DNA of 20,278 bases from an uncultured Oscillospiraceae bacterium. Lineage in GTDB: Bacteria > Bacillota > Clostridia > Oscillospirales > Oscillospiraceae. Location: the NCBI GenBank assembly GCA_910579595.1, contig CAJTVM010000050.1, positions 1 through 20,278 on the forward strand, written 5' to 3'. The position numbers were made by a program, and so were the translations under genes. Position 1 is the stretch's first letter. Every line of letters begins with the position of its first letter. Of the stretch, positions 14,860-20,278 are shown one piece after another. A model generated the notes under the pieces. It had not been told where the DNA came from. It was given only the letters and a program-made list of their open reading frames with translations, and ran no database searches.

Positions 14860-16149
14860 TTACTCCGATGATACGGCCTCCCAGCCGGGGCTGACGGACT
14901 GCCCGCCGCTGTCCCGATACTGGATCACCAGTTCCCGTTTTTCCTTTGTGAGATCGGGCAGCATGACCGCCGCCCTGTCGATGGGCAGCAGCAGCGTCTC
15001 ATTGCTGGTGGCGGTGTAGCACCTCAGGTGGAGCGTAAAGTCGGTGATACTGCCATCCCGCACCAGGAATTCCGCCGCCCAACCCTCGTCGTAGAGGTAG
15101 ACGGCGCTGCCCGCCAACCGGTAGCCGAACCGAACCCGCCAGCCGCCGCCGGATTCCTCCACGGAAATGAGGTACAGCCGGGCGTCCCCGCACAGCGTCC
15201 CCATGGTCCGCTCCGCCAGGGCGCGGGCGCTGTCGGCGGCCAGGGCAGAGGAAACCATGCCGTTCCGGCTCTCCACCGGGTATTTCCCTCCCTGGGCGGC
15301 GTGGTAGGTGACGGTGCCGCCGTCCTCCACAACCAAGCGGTCGGCGCCGTCCAGATAGACCTCGCCGCTGCTGCCGGGGGCGTGGTTCTGGCTGTTGAAG
15401 GAAAGCTCGTCCAGCAGCGTTTCGATTCCGGCGGCGGCGGACAGCGGCGCGCTGACGGCGTACTGCGTCCCCGACGGCACCTCCTCGGTGACCAGGGTGC
15501 CGGGATCCAGCAGCTGGGACAGTTCGGCGTCCTCAAAGGCAAAATAGGCCCCGTTGGGGGTAACAGCCTCCACGGCAGGGTCGAGGTGGAGGCTGCGGGA
15601 CAAGGTGGTGGGGCAGGTGTAAAACGCGCCGTCCTCAGCGTCCTGCCAGCACAGGGCCACGGAATCGCCCTCGCCCTCCGCCAGCACCACCCGGCGGGCG
15701 CTGCCATCCAGGGCGCATTCTCCGCTGCCTCCCAGCCAGCGGGCCAGGGCGGAGATGGGGACGCTGCCGGAAAAGTCAAAATAGACCCCCTGACCGCGCA
15801 GGCAGCCGCGCCACTCCGTTTCCGTCAGGGTGCGGGATTCCCCGGCCTCCGCCAGCGCACTCCCCAGCAAAGGGCCGAAGGAGGCAAATGCCTCCTCCAT
15901 GCGGACGTCGTCATACTGCAGGCCGTATCGTTCCCCGTCCCGGTACACCGCCAGCCGGGCGGGCAGCACCGTGCCGCTGGGGGCACCGATGGGATCAGGG
16001 CTTCCGGCGGCGCGCTGGGGGCGGAACAGATCCGCCAGTCCGCTGTCCTGGATCAGCGGGGTCATGGTCAGCAGGAATACGGCGGACAGGGTGAGCAGCG
16101 CAATCAGGACGTTTTTGCCCCATTCGATCAGGCGGCGCTTATCCCTCAT
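14860..16149 (-). CDS. yycH: WalK-associated membrane regulator YycH
   Basis: This 429-residue protein has one N-terminal membrane segment (about 13-31) and a long extracytoplasmic part, the arrangement of YycH, which contacts WalK through the membrane with YycI. Sequence conservation is low, and I rely on topology, size (YycH is about 430-450), position between walK and yycI, and YycH-like strands near the C-terminus (WRVRFGYRLAGSAVYL, WAAEFLVRDGSITDFTLHLR). The start at 16149 is chosen because GGGAGGAGG lies 6 bases upstream; a longer in-frame start at 16176 lies inside walK. It overlaps the walK stop by 11 bases. Confidence 0.82.
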   Translation of the reverse strand: MRDKRRLIEWGKNVLIALLTLSAVFLLTMTPLIQDSGLADLFRPQRAAGSPDPIGAPSGTVLPARLAVYRDGERYGLQYDDVRMEEAFASFGPLLGSALAEAGESRTLTETEWRGCLRGQGVYFDFSGSVPISALARWLGGSGECALDGSARRVVLAEGEGDSVALCWQDAEDGAFYTCPTTLSRSLHLDPAVEAVTPNGAYFAFEDAELSQLLDPGTLVTEEVPSGTQYAVSAPLSAAAGIETLLDELSFNSQNHAPGSSGEVYLDGADRLVVEDGGTVTYHAAQGGKYPVESRNGMVSSALAADSARALAERTMGTLCGDARLYLISVEESGGGWRVRFGYRLAGSAVYLYDEGWAAEFLVRDGSITDFTLHLRCYTATSNETLLLPIDRAAVMLPDLTKEKRELVIQYRDSGGQSVSPGWEAVSSE

Positions 16150-17611
16150 GCTCCGCCTCCTCCCTGGGGCCGGCAATGGGCAGCTCCATGCGGATTCTCA
16201 GGCCGGGGCCGTCCTTATCTACCAGGAAAAGACGTCCCTCATGCTGGCGCATAATCTCCAGGGCAATGGACAGGCCAAGCCCCGTGCCGCCGGACTGGCG
16301 GGAGCGGGCCTTATCCACCCGGTAAAACCGCTCGAAAATGCGATCCCTGTCGCTCTCGGGGATGCCTATGCCGTTGTCATCCACCTGCATCCACACCTTC
16401 TCTCCCGCCATCCCGGCGGAAATGGTGATCTGCCCGCCGTCGGGGGTATACTTGATGGCATTGGACACGATGTTCATCATCACCTGCATGATTCGCTCCC
16501 GGTCTGCCCGCACCTGGGGCAGCCACTCGGACAGCTCCAGGGTGACGGTGTGGGAGTGGTTCTGGGCATCCATGAGGATGGCCTGGTAGGTGTCATCCAC
16601 CGCCTTGGAGAAGGGGAAGCGGGTGAGGCGCAGCTCGCTGCGCCCGGAGTCAAACCGGGACAGGGTGAGCAGATCCTGCAAAATGTGGGTCATGCGGTCC
16701 GACTCGTTGAGAATAACCCCCAGGAACTTCCGCTCCATCTCCGGGGGCAGATCACCCACGCCATCCCCCAAAGTTTCGGCGTAGCTCTTGATGTTGGTCA
16801 GAGGGGTGCGCAGCTCGTGGGAGACATTGGCCACAAAATCCTTACGCTTCTGCTCCTCCCGCTCCAGATCGGCAATGGTGGTCTGGAGCTGGTGCGCCAT
16901 GGAGTTGAAGCTCTCGGTGAGCTGGCCAATCTCATCGCTGCTGGTTACCTCCAGCTTGCGGGAAAAGTCCCCCCGGGCGGCCAGCTCAATGCCGTCGGTG
17001 AGCCGCTGGAGGGGCCGCACCATGGTCTTGGACAGCAGGAAGGACAGCAAAATAGAGATCACCAGCCCCAACAGCAGGGCCTCCATAATCAGGCCGAACA
17101 TCCCGGTGTTCAGCGCCCGGGCGGTCTCCCGGTTATCCAGGATATAAACGATATAGCTCTGATCGCCCCGGGCGATGGGGATGGCGGCATCCATATAGTC
17201 GGCGGTGACGCTGCTGCCAACGCCCATCTCCCCCAGCAGGGCTTTGGAAATATTGGGGGTGACGGATACGCCGCCCTCCGGCTCCGGGGTGGATCCTGCC
17301 AGGTAGCGCCCGGTGGTGCCGTCCAGCACGTAGAAGTTGCGGTGGCGGCGGTCCACGCCCAGCACGCCCTCGTAGGCGGACAGCACCTCCTTCACCATGG
17401 CGGCGCCGTCTGCCTCGTCCTCCCGGGCGGTCTGGAGATCCCGAACGAAGTCGGCGTTGTCCTGGCCGAAGGCGGCGGCGGTCTGGCTATAGAAGTCTTT
17501 GATATAGTAGCCGGTGACCGAGTTCATCAGGAACGCGCCCACCACCACCATCAGCGAGACGATGAGCAGAACCAGAATGAGCACCAGCTTTAAATGCAGG
17601 GTGCGGCGCAT
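16139..17611 (-). CDS. walK: Sensor histidine kinase WalK (YycG/VicK)
   Basis: This 490-residue membrane kinase pairs with WalR to control cell-wall hydrolases and growth. Domains: membrane segment 1 (about 7-29), an extracytoplasmic sensor (30-170), membrane segment 2 (171-193), HAMP (about 198-250, RPLQRLTDGIELAARGDF), HisKA with H265 in FVANVSHELRTPL, and HATPase with N384 in MMNIVSNAIKYTP, DNGIGIP (412-418) and GTGLGLSIAL (442-451). Identity as WalK rests on walR upstream and yycHI downstream. The Bacillus protein is about 610 residues with a PAS domain between HAMP and HisKA; here the HAMP coil runs directly into HisKA, so PAS seems absent. A strong AGGAGGTG precedes the ATG. The 97-base gap to walR contains a 7-base inverted repeat (CCCCATG at 17652-17658, CATGGGG at 17698-17704). 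Confidence 0.92.
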   Translation of the reverse strand: MRRTLHLKLVLILVLLIVSLMVVVGAFLMNSVTGYYIKDFYSQTAAAFGQDNADFVRDLQTAREDEADGAAMVKEVLSAYEGVLGVDRRHRNFYVLDGTTGRYLAGSTPEPEGGVSVTPNISKALLGEMGVGSSVTADYMDAAIPIARGDQSYIVYILDNRETARALNTGMFGLIMEALLLGLVISILLSFLLSKTMVRPLQRLTDGIELAARGDFSRKLEVTSSDEIGQLTESFNSMAHQLQTTIADLEREEQKRKDFVANVSHELRTPLTNIKSYAETLGDGVGDLPPEMERKFLGVILNESDRMTHILQDLLTLSRFDSGRSELRLTRFPFSKAVDDTYQAILMDAQNHSHTVTLELSEWLPQVRADRERIMQVMMNIVSNAIKYTPDGGQITISAGMAGEKVWMQVDDNGIGIPESDRDRIFERFYRVDKARSRQSGGTGLGLSIALEIMRQHEGRLFLVDKDGPGLRIRMELPIAGPREEAEHEG

Positions 17612-17708
17612 GGGCGCACCTCCTTTCTCCCGTGTGCGGCCCCTTAGGTATCCCCATGGGACGCCCTATACGGCAACTAGTTTGTTTCTTTCCAGCGCAT
17701 GGGGCCCT

Positions 17709-18410
17709 TTATATGCCAAAAGCGTAACCCAGCCCCCGGCGGGTGATGATGAATTTGGGATCGGCGGGGTCATCCTCAATTTTTTCCCGCAGGCGGCGGA
17801 TGGCTACGTCTACCGCCCGCACGTCGCCCACGAAGCCCTCGAAGTTCCACACCTGCTTCATCAGCGACTCCCGGGACAGGGCCTGCCCCCGGCTGGAGGC
17901 CAGGGTCTTGACCAGCTCATATTCCCGCTGGGTGAGATCCAGCGTCTCGCCGTCCTTATATACAATCATGGTATCCATGTCCACCTGCACCCGGCCCAGA
18001 TCCAGCCGGTTGCCAGTGCTTTGACGCGCCGTCTTTTGGAGCATATCGGTACGGCGGATGTTGCTTTTCACCCGGGCCAGCAGCTCCCGCATGGAAAAGG
18101 GCTTGGTGATATAGTCGTCCGCCCCCAACTCCAGCCCCAGCACCTTGTCCGTCTCCTCCTCCCGGGCGGTGAGCATGATGATGGGGGTGGCCCGGCCCTG
18201 CTCCCGCAGGGTGCGGCACACCTCGAAGCCGTCCATTTTGGGCAGCATCAAGTCCAGCAAAATCAGGTCGGGATCCTCCGCCAGGGCCAGGCGCAGCCCT
18301 TCCGCGCCGTCCAGGGCTTCTAAGGTGTCGTACCCCTCCCGCGTCAGATTGAAGGTGAGGATATCGACGATGTTGCGCTCGTCCTCCACCACCAGAATCT
18401 TTTTACCCAT
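17709..18410 (-). CDS. walR: Response regulator WalR (YycF/VicR)
   Basis: This 233-residue OmpR-family regulator is phosphorylated by WalK and binds promoters of cell-wall metabolism genes. The receiver domain has acidic pocket E9/D10/E11, phospho-acceptor D53 (LILLDLMLP), T81 and K103 (ITKPFS). The winged-helix domain ends with VGDVRAVDVAIRRLREKIEDDP (about 194-215), the WalR-type recognition helix, and TRRGLGYAF. The start at 18410 is preferred over the ATG at 18416 because GGGAGG directly abuts the latter but is 6 bases from the former. It overlaps the nudF stop by 8 bases, so the two are cotranscribed and probably coupled. Confidence 0.95.
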   Translation of the reverse strand: MGKKILVVEDERNIVDILTFNLTREGYDTLEALDGAEGLRLALAEDPDLILLDLMLPKMDGFEVCRTLREQGRATPIIMLTAREEETDKVLGLELGADDYITKPFSMRELLARVKSNIRRTDMLQKTARQSTGNRLDLGRVQVDMDTMIVYKDGETLDLTQREYELVKTLASSRGQALSRESLMKQVWNFEGFVGDVRAVDVAIRRLREKIEDDPADPKFIITRRGLGYAFGI

Positions 18411-18951
18411 TTCCATCCTCCCGAATAAGCTTGTCCGCCCGGAACAGGGCGGAGAGCGTTTTGGCATCGTTGATCCGCCCGTCCGCCGCCTGGGCGAGCG
18501 CCTCGGCAAAGGGCAGCTTGAAGGGCTCCAAAAATTCGTCCTCGTCCAGGCGGGTATCCCCGAAGGTGAGATCCCTGGCCAGGTACAGATAGAGCATCTC
18601 GTCGGTGTAGCCCACGCTGGGCATGATGTAGCCCAGGGCGTCCCATCGGGCGGCAGACGCGCCGATCTCCTCCCGCAGCTCCCGCCGGATGGCGTCAAAG
18701 GGGTCCTCCCCCGGCTCCAGCTTGCCCGCCGGGATCTCGGTGACCACCTTGTGGTAGGGATAGCGGAACTGCCGCTCCAGATAGACGCTGCCGTCCTTGT
18801 CGATGGCGACCGCCGCCACCCCGCCGGGGTGGTGGACGAACTCCCGCACCGACGTCCCGCCGTCTGACAATTCGACCTCGTCCCGGTAAACCTTCAGCAG
18901 CCGCCCGTCAAATACCTGTTGGCTGGCCATCGTTTTCTCTTTTAATTCCAT
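18403..18951 (-). CDS. nudF: NUDIX hydrolase, ADP-ribose pyrophosphatase type
   Basis: This 182-residue cytosolic enzyme splits ADP-ribose-type nucleoside diphosphate sugars. The Nudix box is complete: G76, E82 and REL-REEIG (90-97) fit GX5EX7REUXEEXGU. The segments before it, RQFRYPYHKVVTEIPAGKLEPGE, and after it, GYIMPSVGYTDEMLYLYLARDL, are typical of ADP-ribose pyrophosphatases. The ATG at 18951 follows GGGAGG by 8 bases; an upstream TTG is rejected. It is the first gene of the leftward operon and overlaps walR by 8 bases. Its pairing with the essential wal operon is probably a matter of shared transcription rather than function. Confidence 0.9.
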   Translation of the reverse strand: MELKEKTMASQQVFDGRLLKVYRDEVELSDGGTSVREFVHHPGGVAAVAIDKDGSVYLERQFRYPYHKVVTEIPAGKLEPGEDPFDAIRRELREEIGASAARWDALGYIMPSVGYTDEMLYLYLARDLTFGDTRLDEDEFLEPFKLPFAEALAQAADGRINDAKTLSALFRADKLIREDGNG

Positions 18952-18993
18952 AGTCCATACCTCCCAGCGCAAATTTCGTGTATAGATTTAATT

Positions 18994-18999
18994 ATTATA
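18994..18999 (-). promoter_or_regulatory. Sigma-A -10 element for the nudF-walRK-yycHI operon
   Basis: A perfect TATAAT on the - strand lies 42 bases before the nudF start, in an AT-rich stretch. The -35 region is weak (TTTCTA, about 17 bases upstream), so an activator or an extended element may help. This would be the main promoter of the five-gene operon. Confidence 0.55.
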
Positions 19000-19055
19000 T
19001 CACAGCCTCCAGAAAATAGAAAGCCAAAAACAGGATTTTCTCCCCGCCGGTGGTG

Positions 19056-19343
19056 TCAACAATTTTTCGCACTGTAAGGTTGCACGTGAAGCAGATACGA
19101 GTATGTATTAATATTATCAACTTTATCTGTATTCGCCTCTGCAGAAGTAGTTTGAACTACTTTGCAAATTGTAGAACCGGCGGCATTTTGCTTATACGGA
19201 GTACAGCTGCAATTTTTTTGAACGCTAGTTGCTCACGAACAATTACTACCTGCCGTACGGGATGCCGTTTTATCCCCAACAACAATAATAACAGCAGAAG
19301 ATGCATTTATCTGTCTGTTAAACTGATCTTGATAGAAAAACAT
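19056..19343 (-). pseudogene. AT-richer small open frame interrupted by one TGA; unrecognised
   Basis: In the 470-base gap between nudF and mgtC, one - strand frame runs 95 codons from an ATG at 19343, broken only by a TGA at 19233-19235. The first part is 36 residues (MFFYQDQFNRQINASSAVII...). The second is 58 residues (ATSVQKNCSCTPYKQNAAG...). Composition is markedly less GC-rich than the neighbours, and there is no convincing ribosome site. I recognise no family. It may be a decayed acquired gene or simply chance. Nothing else is visible in this gap apart from the mgtC terminator. Confidence 0.2.
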
Positions 19344-19383
19344 ACATCCTATTTGTGCTGGATTGCGGGGCCTGGAACCGATA

Positions 19384-19416
19384 AAGGGACACGGAGGCCC
19401 CGGCCCCGCGTCCCTT
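19384..19416 (-). terminator. Intrinsic terminator of mgtC
   Basis: On the - strand, AAGGGACGCGGGGCC pairs with GGCCTCCGTGTCCCTT with G-U pairs and one bulge, ending in TTTAT. It begins 4 bases after the mgtC stop. The T-tail is short but the stem is strong. Confidence 0.7.
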
Positions 19417-19420
19417 CCTG

Positions 19421-20101
19421 TTACCAGCGTACGGATTTTATGTAGGGTTCTCCCATTAGGGGGGCCAGCAGCTCCCCCAGCTGCTCCGAGGGGCAGGGCA
19501 GGCGGCTGAGATGCAGCTCCACCACCAGGATGTCGTCCCGCCGCTCGTACCGGCATTGGTCGGGGGCGATCCCCAGGGGTTTCAGAACGGCCAGCAGCCG
19601 CTCCAGCGAATCGGGGGCGTCATCCAGGTGGATGAAAACCGCCGCCGCCACATGGCCCAGAATCACATGGTCCCGGTAGAGCACCGCCTGGATCACCACG
19701 ATAAACGCTGCCCCGAAGGCGCTGATGGCGTACATACCCGCCCCCACGGTCATACCGATGCCCACCGTGGCCCACAGCCCGGCGGCGGTGGTCAAGCCGG
19801 TAACCCCCTGGCTTCGGGCAAAAATAGTGCCCGCGCCCAAAAAGCCGATGGCGGTGACCAGCCCGGCGGCGATCCGGCTGGGATCCAGCTTCATGATATC
19901 ATATCCGTTGGCGGAGGCAAATTCCAGCATATCCATAAAGCCATATTTAGACACCAGCATCATCATGCACGCGGCAAAGCAGACGATGAGGTGGGTGCGG
20001 ACGCCCGCCCCCTTCAGGCGCAGTTCCCGCTCCAGGCCGATGGCGCCGCCGAACACGGCGGACAGGGCTAGCCGCAGCAGGCATTCCAATGTACCGGGCA
20101 T
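19421..20101 (-). CDS. mgtC: MgtC/SapB-family membrane protein
   Basis: This 226-residue protein has four or five membrane segments in the first 145 residues and a cytosolic ACT-like C-terminal domain. Family motifs are clear: GGAIGLERELRLKGAGVRTH (18-37), DPSRIAAGLVTAIGFLGAGT (73-92) and GLTTAAGLWATVGIGMTVG (102-120). MgtC proteins are linked to growth under low magnesium and to modulation of ATP synthase in pathogens; the role in gut commensals is not established. The start at 20101 is chosen because AGGAG lies 7 bases upstream and the promoter's predicted start site is about 20128; the longer frame to 20239 would begin upstream of transcription. It is a single gene with its own promoter and terminator. 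Confidence 0.9.
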   Translation of the reverse strand: MPGTLECLLRLALSAVFGGAIGLERELRLKGAGVRTHLIVCFAACMMMLVSKYGFMDMLEFASANGYDIMKLDPSRIAAGLVTAIGFLGAGTIFARSQGVTGLTTAAGLWATVGIGMTVGAGMYAISAFGAAFIVVIQAVLYRDHVILGHVAAAVFIHLDDAPDSLERLLAVLKPLGIAPDQCRYERRDDILVVELHLSRLPCPSEQLGELLAPLMGEPYIKSVRW

Positions 20102-20134
20102 CCAACCACTCCTGTTCGCAGAAATCTTACATTT

Positions 20135-20164
20135 ATTATACGGCGGGAGGGGGGAGGCTGTCAA
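20135..20164 (-). promoter_or_regulatory. Sigma-A promoter of mgtC
   Basis: On the - strand a perfect -35 TTGACA (20159-20164) and a perfect -10 TATAAT (20135-20140) are separated by 18 bases of C-rich sequence. The start of transcription would be near 20128, about 27 bases before the ATG, leaving no room for a long magnesium-sensing leader. Confidence 0.88.
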
Positions 20165-20225
20165 CAAAGCGCCTCCAAAAAGTTTTGCGGTTTTTGGCGT
20201 TTTACGGCCAATCCGGGCTTGCAAA

Positions 20226-20240
20226 CTATAAATGAGCAAA
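20226..20240 (-). repeat. Copy 2 of the 15-bp edge repeat, inverted
   Basis: Reverse complement of the 15 bases at 40-54, with further looser similarity beyond (20241-20260 against 20-39). It lies upstream of the mgtC promoter. The two copies face each other across the whole window. Confidence 0.45.
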
Positions 20241-20278
20241 TTCAGGAAATGCCGAAAGCAGTCCGGCAGAGGTGAAGG

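Noticed and set aside
15830..17593. 587-codon + strand open frame opposite walK and yycH
   Set aside because: It spans two real genes on the other strand and has no recognisable domain.
20102..20239. Longer mgtC start adding 46 residues (MLIYSLQARIGRK...)
   Set aside because: It lies upstream of the perfect TTGACA/TATAAT promoter and overlaps the dispersed repeat; the 20101 start has a good ribosome site.

Overview
The window looks like chromosomal DNA from a GC-rich (about 60% by eye), Gram-positive-type, flagellated Clostridia member, probably an Oscillospiraceae-like gut anaerobe. This is inferred from the WalRK-YycHI operon, a Dlt-like cassette, a clostridial-type flagellin, TnpB and serine-recombinase relics, and strong GGAGG ribosome binding sites. 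I cannot name the species. There are no rRNA, tRNA or CRISPR features.

Left part (1-6604, + strand): after a mobile-element-like gene remnant, a textbook sigma-A promoter (517-545) drives a five-gene operon. It encodes an amino-acid adenylating enzyme, a two-lobed GNAT acetyltransferase, a small acyl carrier protein, an MBOAT O-acyltransferase, and an exported protein fusing an SGNH/DltD-like domain to a NodB polysaccharide deacetylase. The set resembles the dlt D-alanylation pathway, but the GNAT and the fused deacetylase are not part of classical dlt, and the adenylation domain lacks the cysteine I associate with D-alanine selection. A 26-bp-armed terminator closes the operon.

Middle part (6605-13907, + strand): a decayed stretch with a frameshifted serine recombinase fragment and a TnpB fragment precedes a large flagellin (732 aa). 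After the flagellin terminator come three genes with small or no gaps: a 670-aa protein with a sulfotransferase-like C-terminal half, an APS-kinase-like/SAM-methyltransferase fusion, and a PHP-domain phosphoesterase of the type that hydrolyses 3',5'-nucleoside bisphosphates. Read together, these could make PAPS, transfer sulfate and destroy the PAP by-product, which suggests a dedicated sulfation (plus methylation) module next to flagellin. This is the most interesting hypothesis in the window and is inference from families and context; no ATP sulfurylase is present here.

Right part (13908-20278, - strand): nudF-walR-walK-yycH-yycI are transcribed leftward as an overlapping operon for the essential cell-wall two-component system and its two membrane regulators. 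WalK appears to lack the usual PAS domain. Upstream lies an AT-richer 470-bp gap with a broken small open frame, then mgtC with its own clear promoter and terminator. A short 15-bp sequence occurs in inverted orientation near both window edges, probably part of a dispersed repeat.
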